Below, one piece after another: positions 34,546 to 45,890 of a stretch of 64,000 nt of DNA (positions are counted from its first letter, which is position 1; each line of letters begins with the position of its first letter). A program made the translations under genes and the position numbers. The notes beneath the pieces were generated by a model. The model saw nothing but the letters and a program-made list of their open reading frames with translations, ran no database searches and was not told where the DNA came from. Source of the DNA: Saccharina japonica. Its lineage: Eukaryota; Sar; Phaeophyceae; Laminariales; Laminariaceae. Location: assembly GCA_008828725.1 (NCBI GenBank), contig MEHQ01002101.1, positions 1 to 64,000 of the forward strand. The letters run 5' to 3'.

Positions 34546-35067
34546 TGTAACAGGACACAACGGGATGAGGTCAGAACAATGCGAAACGGCAAAACTTATT
34601 ACTAATAGCATGTACAGTAGTGGCCCCTCCATTATGCCGGTTAAGTAGTGCCGGCTGCCCGCTGTGATAGCGTTGCCTGTGAAATCGCTTGGCATAGATG
34701 GAATATTAACCAATGAGGCAGAGTGAGGCCGTGTGCGGAATAGTGCGGGTTGCCGGCATAGTGCCGGTATTGTTGGCTGGCGCATATCGGCACTACTTGT
34801 ACGTATAGAGGGGCCATCACGCTCTGTATGAACGAACTCGTTTGCTACCTTGATGGGCTGGTGGTGATGTCCGCTACACGGTATTTTATATGCTTCGAAG
34901 TAGATCTGTATCCTGAGTACGTGAGTAGCCTACCCTGTGACAAATCACTACTGCTGTATACCTGGTACCTGGTACCCACTGGTACACAACATCACGATGA
35001 TACGTACCACCGCACCACCGCTCTTCTCATGTACCACGTACAATAGTGCGCACCAGGGCATTCATTA

Positions 35068-35933
35068 GGGCGATTGCCAAAATCAGGTACACCTGGTCAC
35101 TTTGGTGCCAAAAACAGTTACACTCTAAAATCAAGTATAAATCACGCTTCAGGAACCCTCCTATTGGCCAGCCTCACATCGTACCTGATTTTGGCTCGAA
35201 AGGGGCCAGGTACACCTGAGTTTGTCTACTATGCCTAGCTTTCAACTGAAATTGCCGTTTTTTTAGCCAATCAGAGGTCATACGTACACTGTCTCCTGTA
35301 CGGACACGAAGACATCACCACACTCGTACGTACATACGACCCGCCACAACGACTACAGAACGTATCATACACGCACATTCAGCACAATGGACCTGCAACG
35401 ACTACAGAACGTATCATACACGCACATACAGCACAATGGACCTGCAACGACTACAGAACGTATCATACGCGCGCATACAGCACAATGGACCTGTTGTAAT
35501 ATATTACGTACTCCTGCTTGCTGACACAGACAGTAGTAGTACGGAAAGCGAGCAGTCCAGTCTCAAATTAACTCGATGTTTTGTTCGTATGCTATCAGGC
35601 TACGACTATATACATACGTATTATACCTGGTACAATAATACGGAAATACACGTCGTAGGATTGAGTGTGATCACGAAATCAATGAAAGCATACGACAGAT
35701 ATTAATACCCGTACTGAAAATAACATACAACATTTATCAAGAGTTTGGAGGACACACACACATTCGCTATCATTCTGCTGTTCAGGCGCAAATTCAAAAG
35801 TATGTTTGATTATTTCTCACAGCCAAAAGGTCCTGAAAAACACCGTTTGTGGCGTGCGTTTTTCACTTGGTTTTAGAGTGTAACTGTTTTTGGCACCAAA
35901 GCGAGCAGGTGTACCTGATTTTGGCAATCACCC
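35068..35933. mobile_element. Mutator-like non-autonomous element, 9-bp target duplication
   Basis: A perfect 9-bp duplication CATTCATTA flanks the element (35059-35067 and 35934-35942). The inverted ends start GGGCGATTGCCAAAATCAGG and GGGTGATTGCCAAAATCAGG and agree over about 68 bp. The 9-bp duplication and long TIRs are typical of MULEs. Inside are three tandem ~47-bp units (35350-35490, GACTACAGAACGTATCATAC...). No transposase. Confidence 0.88.
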
Positions 35934-35949
35934 CATTCATTAGTGGTTC

Positions 35950-36460
35950 GGCGTCTGTTGCGCGCCGCAGGCGCGCAAGCCCCCCGCAGGGGCCCCCGGA
36001 GGTCCCCCCGGGAGCCCCCCCCGGGAGGGCCCCCGGAGGATCCTCGGAGGGCCGCCGGAGGCGAAAAAATTGCGATCTATGCGCGAACATACGCCTCAAA
36101 ACTAAGTAGAAAGCCTTTTAATTTATTTTTGGCTTCGGCGAATAACAAAAGGTGCCTTGTTTTTGTTTTCGACTATGGCGAATAGGACAAGGGGCCTGAA
36201 AGATGTTCAATTACGACTAATTATCAAGAAAAAAAGACCCCCAAAAGAAATTCTCGCCTCCGGCGAGAAAAAACGCGCAACAAAAATTTTCGCCTGCGGC
36301 GAAAATGTTGCGCGCCCAAAAACGCGTGTTACGCTGCGCGCAACCAGCCTCGTGGCGACTGTTGCTTAAAGCGGCTATTTTGACCAAAAAAAGTTAATGT
36401 TGCACCAGCGCAACAGCGCAACATCTAATTAATGCCCTGGTACGCAACAGCGCAACACCT
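35950..36460. repeat. GC-rich hairpin cluster
   Basis: Perfect small hairpins TTGCGCGCC-GCA-GGCGCGCAA (~35958), TTCTCGCC-TCC-GGCGAGAA (~36256) and TTTTCGCC-TGC-GGCGAAAA (~36291), a run of GCCCCCGGAGG-type palindromes (35980-36060), then CAGCGCAACA repeats (36400-36460). It adjoins the right end of the Mutator-like element. No gene seen. Confidence 0.65.
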
Positions 36461-37500
36461 ACTTAATGCCCTGTCTGACTACTCATACTATTAATACTAC
36501 TGCAGCTCTACTGCTGTATGTATCGTATGCCCAGAGTAGTTGTATTGATGGTAGAGCTGCACAGCATATATATGCACGGGGATACTGTAGGGCAGCAGTG
36601 CAGTACGTGATACCTAGTTTGTCGTGCATGCGCACGAGTGAAAGGGCTGTTGTTTGTTGTTGTTACAGGTTGTTACTGAAAATATTCGTAAGACACCTCA
36701 CTCAGCTGTGATGCGATCGAGAATTTCGTCGGAAACCCATCTATCTATCCTACTCCTTTGCAAGCTGCGCATGATACTTATTCCATCGCGCGTGGTACGT
36801 TTTTTTTTAGTATAGGTCGCGTAGGTCATGTTGCCTCCCTGGACGGCACGTAGTCTAAGCATGATACATGCCATGATCAACAGGACGATTTTACTACTTA
36901 CTGCTGTGCAGGACGGACGGTCGGCCTATGTACAACCTTTCACCTGTCTGCGCGTGGATGAGCCCGACGGAGAGCGCAGGATTCCGGGCAAAATCGCGAA
37001 ATACGTGCGTGGGACGAGATTGACACCACGGCTTGCAGCTATGATATACCCGCCGTCGTGTTTGCCTCACCTCTGATAAATCTTGCCACCGCTAGGAAGT
37101 AGGAACGTAGCTGCTCTGATTGCTCTGCCACCTGGCAGTGCTCGCGCCTCCGCTGGCTCGTACGAGTACAGCAGACTTAGGGCGTAGGGCATCGGTAAGT
37201 AAGTGCGGCGCAATTACCAATATCATCAGTAGTTTTGTTTGCCGGAGCCTGGACGACATGGTTCTGGATTCTGGATATAATTGATTCTGGATATGATATG
37301 ATTAAGATTGTTTGCCCAAAGTCAAGTTTCTTACTCGCGTTTGCCGGTGACGGTTTTGGATTTTGCTGATCTTCTGCGGTACCTGTTGTAGCCCCTAACC
37401 CCTTACGTGAAGAGCCAACGAAGGTTTGCAAACCCCGTTTGATGGATGTGCTTTTTGATTTTTTTTGGTACGTTCTGATGAGGTGAGCGACCTCATCGCC

Positions 37501-40500
37501 ATGGCGCTGAGCGTGAAGGCAGATGAGACGGCTCTTGAGCTTTTCAGGAGGTCCAACCGCAGCCCGTTGCGCACGGGAATTGCTTTTCTTGATGAGGTGA
37601 TGAGGTATATGGACCTGAGGATACTCAACTCAATTTTAACTTTTGCTTGATTTTTTGTCGAAGACCCTCCCGACGCGAGACGCTGCCTCGTGGTTGCTTC
37701 GCGATGCGCGGCCTCCTGCCTCCTGCATCTCTGCGATGCGCTACTATATGGCACATATACTGCACTACAATGGTCGCAATACCAGTGCAACCCGGGAGAT
37801 ACAGACAGACTGATCGGTAGAGGACGGGTGCTGTGGATAGAGGCGCGAGTTCCGCGGGCGCACACGGCGGAACTGTCGTACAGCAGTATGTACTGCTGTT
37901 TTTGTGCGAATTAATGAACGAGTAGACGTGTATATAGCAAGCTTGCTGATAGATACCTTGGTACGGCGTTCCAAACATGGGGCTGCGTGCTACAAATAGT
38001 CAGCATATCAGCCCAGGTACCAGGTACACGAGCAATGCCCCCCACGGTTCGGCCTTTTTCATGTGTCCTTGACCCACAGCTACGCACGTATGTACGACGA
38101 GGTCGTATCGCCGGAACTCGTTCGTAAATCGTTTTTTTTTGCCCAAGTTTAAATTTTGAATTTTCGAATTTTTGCGAGAAATATTTTGGAAGAAACGAAG
38201 AACCACATATATGAATACGAGCATGGTTTGGCTCGTGTACTACTGCTGTTGACCTCATACCACCAGTCTCTACTCCGGCTTCCCTGTTGTACACTGCTGC
38301 TGCTGTACACTGATGTACACTCGTAAACTCGACTGCTGTACGGACGTATCGTACCTGTGGGAAACTGTATATTGCAGACTGCCGTGTAAAGCATATCAAT
38401 CACTCTGACCGGGAATATAAGGTACATTTTATGTTTACATCAGAGCCCAAACGGGGATGATATTCCCGTAGTATTTCGGCCGCAAGAAATAGGAACAAAA
38501 TGTGAAAATTCTTCCAGATTTTATTTTTCTTATATGTTTCTTTCACCAAAGCTTCAGCACGCCAGCCCCGCTTCGTGACCAATTTATGTGGAGCCAGCTG
38601 GTTGCACCTGGCCACGCCACACATCACGAGTCACGAGCTTGGGGAACGTTTCCCCCTTCTGGAGGACTTGTAATACAGTACGAGGAAAATAAGATAAAAC
38701 TATCAGTGAAACACTGGTGCCTGGTACGAGAATATACTGTAGTTATGACATCATGACCGGGGTAGCCTTGGGGTAGCAGCAAATGGAGTAGGTATACTCG
38801 TACAGATACATAGAGCTCACCCCGGAAGTATACGTACATACAGAACGGAGTTATAATTTGTACGATAACGCCCCGTTGGAAAAATACCGGCAGTGCGCAA
38901 TATTTTCTGGAAAAACTCTGCCGCCTGTTTAATCGCGCACGCCTCTTTCTCGCCGCCAGGTTCCTGGACGAGGATCGGAAAGAGAGAAGGGGGTTGGTCG
39001 CGGCGATGTGGTAGAACTTTATGGTCCCAGTGGCTGTGGAAAATCGGAGGTGCTCATCAACATCGTCGCCCGGTGCGTCCTTCCGGCCTGGCTGGGCGGG
39101 CAGGAGCGAGTGGCCTTTTTTTTCGACAACGGTGAGAGGCAAGGCGGGGCGGGGGGGGGGTCATGGTATTCATGGGCCTAGGGTAGCAATACCTTCTCAG
39201 GGGGCTGTGTTATGGTATTGCTGGAATGATGTGGAAATGCCGGTAGATACCTGGTAACAGGTATTGGGATCGTATTGGTAGTACTTGGAAGGCGTATCTT
39301 AAATGTGTTAGAAATAGCAACAGTGTTTTATCTTGTGCGTCATCTCGTCCAAACGAAATGCGCGCTACATTCGGCTGTTTAAAACAAAGTTAGCCAGGCA
39401 TGAGACACGTCTATTTTACTGCTGTCGTCTATATACGAGCATTGTAGTGGGCGACGCTATCATACGGGGGTGGTGCACGGCCCACCAAGAAGTGAGTGTG
39501 TTGGATTTTGGTTTGTTTTTCACCGGACAGCACCTGTTCAAACTAGACTATCGTACTGAAACGTTGTTCGTTGTGCATATCTGGTCGACAAGTACGGAAG
39601 GCGGTACAGCGTGAAGATTCCCAGCGCCATCCTTTCAGAAATGGGACGCCACCTTTTTCATCCGAGCAAGCAGTACCGAAGGGCATGTTTTACGAAAATC
39701 GACTCCGATTGAAGCGACTACAGTAGTCTAGACCTTCAACCGGAGCCGACTGTCGTAAACATGCCCTTTAGCTACTGCTTTCTTGGATGAGAGAAGGCGG
39801 CGTCCCATTCCTGAAAAGAAAGAGCCGTCAATCTTCACGTCGTGCCGCCTCCTGTACTTTTCGACCAGGCTTGCACAAATATCTGCCAGTGGACATTCTG
39901 AACAGGCGCTGTTCGGTCGTACTCAACCAAACTCCAATACGACGTAATCGTACGTAGAATATCGTGCTGGGCAAAAAAAAAACAACGTGCTCTTCGCCAA
40001 TCAGCTGCCTATATCATCACACATCACGGCTTTGTCGGCCAGTGCTCGCTCGCACTGGCGCAGAGCCTTCTGCGTGAGCTGAAGCGTCTGCTTTTTGATG
40101 CGTACCGTGGCGGCTTGAACGTTTCTCAAGACGGCAGGCTGAGCGTACTGCGGCTGGAGCAGCTTCTCAGGGAAAAAATCACGACCAACACCACGTTTCA
40201 GGTCAAAACTGCCACCGGGGGCATCGGTACCGGGGAGGGGGGTATTTCGGGCCCGCAGCAGCTGGAAAGGGAAGTAGAGGTGAAGCACACCCCCACATCG
40301 CGTAGAGAGGGGATGGAAGAGGGCTCGTGACGCGTTTTACTATAGGGGTACTGCACCTTTTTTTTGCCATGATAAGGTTAATGTACCTTGTTTGGGCTAT
40401 GATGGGGTTATTGTACCTTTTTGGGATCATGGTAGGGTTACTGTACCTTTTTTTTTGCCACGATATTTCTGGCGGAGGTCCTTAGCCCCTTAAAAACCGA

Positions 40501-43221
40501 TCTCCCGTTGGGGGACACCAACTTCTTGGAATTAGTGTGGGGTAAGTTTTGCAGTTTTGAAAAGGTTAAGGGCAATGAGGAACTACAGTACATATTATAC
40601 ATTATACCCAATATAGTCAGAATTGCACCAGCGTTGTTACAAGAATATCCGGTATAAAGCTAGGCCATTGGATGCAATTTGAATCTAAAGTTAGTTTAGG
40701 GCGAGGTATACTGGTAGATATCCTATACTATAACCAAGTGAGAGGAGCCTCAGCAACCAAAAAATCGTTCTACTCGTACCTCTGCCGTAATATGCGTCTC
40801 GCACGTAGTCGTTGTCGCTCGTACATAGGGGCACCTCCAGGGGTGTGGAATTATCACGCGTTGATGGCGCGGCAGGTGTAGGCGGTGTCGGCGGCCGAGA
40901 GTGAACACCGAAGGAAGAAGGTGTGGCGTTAGACGCCGAGCCGTCAGAGGAACGCCTGCCTGAACAATGTACAAAACCTGGCTTGGCGGAGACCAGCCTA
41001 CAGGTTAGACGTGCGGCATCGTACATGAGAACGACTGGCTGCTGTGCTCATGTAGTTTGGTGCTGTTTTTTTTTATGCCGACCGCATCCATACGGCTGTT
41101 TGTATTGATTTATCCTTTTTCGTTGTATCGGCCAGGCGGTGTTGGTGGGGTGCTTGAGGCGATTGCGAGTCATCCGTCCCGCTAGTCTGTTCGAGCTGCT
41201 GGCGTCCATTGAGGTGTTGCGGTTCGAGCTCGAGCACCGACCAGCCGTTGTTGCCGTTGACGGCATGGGCTCGTTTTTCTGGCAAGACAAGGTAATGGCA
41301 GCTATTTGCTGCAGTACCGTTCTACTCACTCATTTTCAGCACACCGCACGAGAGGTTGGCCGTACCCTTTACGTTTTATTGCGCATAGATAGAAAGTTGG
41401 GATGTCGACGTCATTCTCCACAAAGCAATATACCCCCACTACAAAGCCCACGGCCATTGGGTTTGTGCGTGTTCTTATACAAGGTCCCCAAAGCTTTCCC
41501 CCTTTCGATGCTGCGAAAATGACCCATCTGATAGTAATTCCAAGTAGTTTCCCCAAGGATTTACCGTTTTCACTGCTGCGAAAAGGATCAAATTCCATAG
41601 TAATTCCAAGTATTTTATCAGAAGATCCTCGAGGTTTCCCCCCTTTCACTTCTACGAACCTTTTCTCGTGCTAGTTCCATGTACTTTGTATCCCCCAAAA
41701 CGCGGGAGAAGCAATGTTAAAGGGGTTAACATTCCTTTTCTACCTTCCGAGTTGAGAATACATAAGTGTCTGTGGTGTCTGGCCAGGTTACAGTAGTAGT
41801 GTTTCCTACGAACACCTAAGTGATGCAGCAGTGCTGTTTTTGTGTGACGCAGATGGCGCAGAGCTGTGGCGGTGAAGCGGTGTCCATGCAGGGAGCGGTC
41901 GGCAAGGCGTTGGTGCGGCTAGCCGCGGAGCGACCTGTCGTGATTTTCGCTGCGAAAAACGGTGAGATGTGTCGAGGGAGGGGAACGGTAGGAGTGAGGG
42001 GAGGAAAGGGTTAAAAGTCGCTCGTAGAGGAAAGTAGAAATAACGAAGGAGCGATATTACTCTCATCAGTACTACTGTACCAGTAATACGAAGTTACCAG
42101 GTATAGGTGAGAAATTCGCCGAGAGCAAATGTTGACAAGGGACGTCTCGCGTAGAAAACTGCAATTTGACAGGGGCACAGGGATCGTTACAAACAGTAGG
42201 CACTGAACAAACCACTGCTGGTACATATGACTCAAGCGATCAACCGGTCTGCGATCTCTAGCGTTGGTGAGGATGTGAACCTATCTTCTGCTCTTGTAGA
42301 GGCCACCAGCGACCAAGTTACACTCGAACGCGAACAGTTTTGCAGAATTTCAGCTGGATTTTCCGAATCGTATGTTTGACCCCTTGGCCCACCGTCCAAT
42401 TCCGACCACACGCAATGGGAACGCATGCGCGTCCACCTGTCATATCTACCTCTTTAGCTTCCACGCCCCCCCCCCCCTTCTCATTGGAGGCTGTCGTCCA
42501 TATGCAAGTCCGCCTCACAAGCGATTCTTAGTAGCATGCAGCTCACCCTTCATGCGATTCGCCCAACACCTCACGGCACTTCGCTCTTGATGCAAGCGAT
42601 GTCTGCCTGGTTGGTGAAAACTTAACGTGCTCCGTCCCGGTATTGTAGGGATGCGAGGGTCTATGGCCATACGACTATGGCCATGCACGACATGAGTACC
42701 CCCCCCCCCCCCTCAACCCGCCCCGCTTAACGTTCCGCCGCCTTATATATCAAACCCTTTACTCACCCCCAGTTTCGTCACCGACCTTTCAACCCGCAGC
42801 TCTTTTCCCGTCGCGGGGAGGCAACGCGCAAGTAACCGAGCACAGGGAGTACCTCCCGCAGGCATGGCAACGCGCGGTTACCTTCAGGGTGGTCTTGCAG
42901 CGACGGCTGAAGCGACCGCTGTCCCTGCGGCCGCAGTCGGCCGCGGGAGGCGAGGGCGGCGGTGCCTTATCACTCTTCACGGCGCAAGTTTCTAGTCCAA
43001 ATGCAGGCAGCGGTGCTGGTGGCGGCGGTGGCGGTTCGTTTGGTCAAGGGGCGAGGGTGGCGGGGCGGGGTGGGAGTGGTGGTGCGGGGGATGAGGAGCC
43101 GAGAGCCCACTTTTTTGTTGTGATGGACGATGGGATACACGATGTTCCCGCCGCGGCTACGGTTGGGGAAGGGGAGGGATGGGTAGCTAAGGGTCCTGGT
43201 TTGGTCAGCAATCCCTACTAA
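37501..43221 (+). CDS. XRCC2: XRCC2-like RAD51 paralogue (homologous recombination ATPase)
   Basis: Exons: 37501-37596 (ATG in CGCCATGGCG), 38960-39131, 40131-~40279, ~40941-41003, 41136-41291, 41853-41961, 42800-43221; about 388 aa. Exon 1 gives the short helix typical of XRCC2 (ETALELFRRS). Exon 2 holds GDVVELYGPSGCGKSEVL, with Walker A at residues ~54-61, then the first core strand ERVAFFFDN. Exon 3 opens with GRLSVLRLEQLLRE, matching the FDMLRL region of XRCC2. Exon 5 has the Walker B strand AVVAVDGMGSFFW. Exon 6 (GGEAVSMQ...PVVIFAAKN) and exon 7 (HREYLPQAWQRAVTFRV ... AHFFVVMDDG) match the rest. In known systems XRCC2 works with RAD51D in the BCDX2 complex in nuclear strand-exchange repair. 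All phases fit; the exact edges of exons 3-4 are uncertain. Exon 7 carries a Gly-rich insertion. Introns contain an 88-bp TTAA element and a long hairpin (39520-39912). Confidence 0.9.
39172..39300 (+). repeat. Dispersed repeat shared with 13075-13260
   Basis: Same blocks as 13075-13260, intronic in the XRCC2-like gene. Ends undefined. Confidence 0.6.
39520..39912. repeat. Long imperfect intronic hairpin in the XRCC2-like gene
   Basis: Arms of about 190 bp centred near 39716. The left arm (GGTCGACAAGTACGGAAGGC ... GAAGGGCATGTTTTACG) pairs with the right arm (CGTAAACATGCCCTTTAGC ... GTACTTTTCGACC) at roughly 80% by eye. Each arm, read toward the loop, has an open frame containing KYGRRYSVKI or KYRRRHDVKI, so the source may be a coding exon. 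Confidence 0.75.
40482..40569 (+). mobile_element. 88-bp TTAA-flanked mini-element in the XRCC2-like gene
   Basis: TTAGCCCCTTAAAAACC ... GTTTTGAAAAGGTTAA with the core CTTGGAATTAGTGTGGGG, in intron 3. Sizes of the three copies (88, 89, 88 bp) agree. Confidence 0.62.
42486..42712 (+). mobile_element. Poly-C-ended repeat, 3' part
   Basis: GTCGTCCATATGCAAGTCCG ... GCACGACATGAGTACCCC, ending in 14 C. It lies in the last intron of the XRCC2-like gene, 88 bp before its final exon. Confidence 0.62.
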
Positions 43222-43762
43222 ATATTAACAGTATTTTTATGCCGTTTCTGTCATCTTTCGGGTGATTTTGGACGATCGTGTTGGCTCCACGGGAAGATGC
43301 ACCCTCTGGAGCTACGTGAGTACCTACGACTGTGTATACACATGTTCTTCCTTTTTTTGTTTGACAGCTGTGCCAGGTGCTCTTGACCGATTCTTCGAGA
43401 TTTGAGCAGCGTCATGCTTGGAGAGTGCTTCACATGCTTCACAAAACGCATTGGAAATGCTCAACGCAAAAATCATTATGGTTTGATGAGACTCAAGGGC
43501 TAATCGCCCTGGAGAATAGCGCCGTTGTATATAGTGCAATGGGAGATAGACGCGGGGAACGTACTCGAGGGAATAGCAGAAGAAGGAAACGGTTGCGTAG
43601 TCGGCCAGAGTTGTCGAAACGATTGTCTGGGCCTTGATCGGCAATACCAGGGTATTTGCACCGATATGCTACCCTCGCAGGTCTCTCCTTCACCTGGTAG
43701 AGGCTGCGAAGGTAACACCAACAACCCGTACATACGAGCATACACGAATCAGAGCTTCAATA

Positions 43763-43934
43763 CAGTACGCGACAGATGTTAAGAATCTCTTATTTCTGGC
43801 CAGGCTGGAATTCTTATGTAAGGCAGGGTGTGTCCTACACTGTTTTCAGTACAAAAGAGGTCATGTTCTTATTTTCGTCTAAATTCCAACCTGAAATTCG
43901 TAACTACCGAGTTCTCAAGTGCTGTCGCGTACTG
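43763..43934. mobile_element. Tc1/mariner-type MITE, subfamily 2
   Basis: CAGTACGCGACAGATGTTAA at the left, GTGCTGTCGCGTACTG at the right, and TA on both flanks (43761-43762, 43935-43936). Same family as 3812-3996. Located just downstream of the XRCC2-like gene. Confidence 0.8.
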
Positions 43935-44119
43935 TACATGAAAGACTCAGTTCGTTTTTCTTGGCAAGCTCACGGCTTGAGCCCTGGATGTCTCGGAGAA
44001 GTTGTCTAATCCTCTTGTCACCGAAATACGATGATCAACTTTCGATGCCCCCACCAAGAGCTTGGATGTGCAGTAGCTCTATAATACCGTCCATCCTGAC
44101 TGACTGACTGAAGGCTTAC

Positions 44120-44335
44120 AGATGATTGTCTCGTCATGGACCGAGCTGCCATCGTCGGTGGCCACGCGTCCCTTCCAAGCCTTTGACTGAGATCACCACA
44201 AACAAAGGTGGCCGTGACCCTCCCCTTGCGCAATGTAAGTGTAAAAATGTATTTGTGGAGACATTGAACAATGCATAATGCACATATAATAGCAAACCCC
44301 GCAAGGTGTCGACAATCTCTCACTTTCGGCACGCC
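44120..44335 (+). repeat. Dispersed repeat shared with 54290-54470
   Basis: Both contain CCTCCCCT-rich sequence, CGCAATGT/CACAATGT, TATTTGTGGAGACATTGAAC-like sequence, and AGCAAACCCCGCAAGGT before GTCGAC. Confidence 0.5.
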
Positions 44336-45767
44336 TATTGGTGTTGCTAGATTGTTTTAATGTCTCCACCACATGTTTTTTTTACTCCCACAATATTCAG
44401 GAATGGGGTCCCGGGCACCTGGGCAGCACTTATCACCTGGTACTTAGGGTTCTTATTGAGCAACTTTTTTTCCAAAATTTCCGGGTTTTTTTTTTTACAG
44501 GAAAAACAGGATTGATTAGGAAAATTTCAAAATTTGGAATTTTAACAGAGGGCAGAATATTTGGAAGGCTTCGCATTCCAACATTTGGAAATTACTTTTT
44601 GGAAAATATGGAAATCTAAAAAAATTCCGCGAAAAACAATATTGGAAAGTGTGGAAAAAAAGCTGCTCGATACGAACGACCCTTAGTTTTTTTTTATTTT
44701 TCTTTAATCCTCCGGCGGATGGGTAAAAATAAAGCTTACGCCCTCCACAGAACGACCCTTAGTTGCTGAGAGGTTCATCGAGGTTACGACCATAACCCCC
44801 ACATGAAAAAGCGTGCCCTAAACCCAGAATTTGTTGGTGGTAAAAGTGGTACCTTTGCCAGGCAGCCTCTAAAAAACCCCCGCCAAAGCGAGAGCCACAC
44901 AGACACTGCTGTGGCGTAACACAGAACTCTTCCCCTTTCTTGTATGAATCGTGTTGTGGAGCTGGACACCCAGTAGTGAAAAAAGGGAGAACGAAAACAC
45001 ACACGAAAAAAAAACTACAGCAGAATATTGTAGTCCACTACAGCCGTTACTGCGTATGTATCCGTATACGAAGTATACTGGTAGGATATTTAAACAACGC
45101 AGGTAGAGCAAGTACACTGGGGAACAGCAGGGCAACGGGATATCGTTGGATCTGCTCTATAGTTCACAAACAACACACGTAAAGCTGTATTTTCCGTCTG
45201 CTGTGTCCGATTGAATAAGTACCTGGTATATGTCAGGACGGATACCTGGTATATGTCAGGACGGATAAACTGAGGATGTTAAACAGCAACCAAGACTATA
45301 TCGTAACAAAACGACCATGCTTTGTGAGGCCACACACACGATCCAATCGTGATACGGCGCAAACGGATGCAACACAATACTACAGCAATACCCTTCTTGC
45401 TCCAATTTTTCGAGGGCTATTCACGAGTCACGACCTGACCCGCGCGTAGGGTTCAGAAGGTCTTCAAAATCTCACGGGTCGGGACGGGTCGGGTCAAGAG
45501 GTTTTAAAATATCACGGGTCAGGCCAGGCCACCCTGATCCGTGAACAGCCGTGTTTTTTTCCCACAGCCGCAGACCCCGAATCGGGCTTCCCCTCCTTCA
45601 ACAGCAAGTTCCTCCATATATTGCGAGTGGGTCGCAACAAAGCGATTCCGCTGTCTTTTGCCCAAACCAAGGCACCACTCATCAACGTCACCATCACCGT
45701 TGTCCATTTTTTGTTGTGCAAAATGTAGCGCTGGTTCTTCGATTAACTCCCATTTTTGCCCCCCCCT

Positions 45768-45832
45768 GCTCCGTCTCGAAAGGGATGCGTGGTCAATGGT
45801 CAAATGACTAAGGCAAGCAACAAATGAGTACG
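45768..45832 (+). mobile_element. Short poly-C-flanked repeat
   Basis: CTCCGTCTCGAAAGGGATGC ... GCAACAAATGAGTACG between two C-rich runs, just past the 3' end of SMYD copy A. Confidence 0.58.
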
Positions 45833-45890
45833 CTCCCCCCCCCCCACCCCCCCCGCGGTCCTCCTCATCCGCTTTTTTCTTCTTCTTTTT

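Larger units (their letters stand above)
43222..45767. other. Intergenic between XRCC2-like gene and SMYD copy A
   Basis: The two genes converge here. Contains the MITE at 43763-43934, the dispersed repeat at 44120-44335, AT-rich GGAAAAT/TTGGAAA units (44490-44650), a 25-bp direct duplication (45213-45264, CTGGTATATGTCAGGACGGA) and CGGGTCGGG-rich sequence (45425-45540). Confidence 0.55.
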
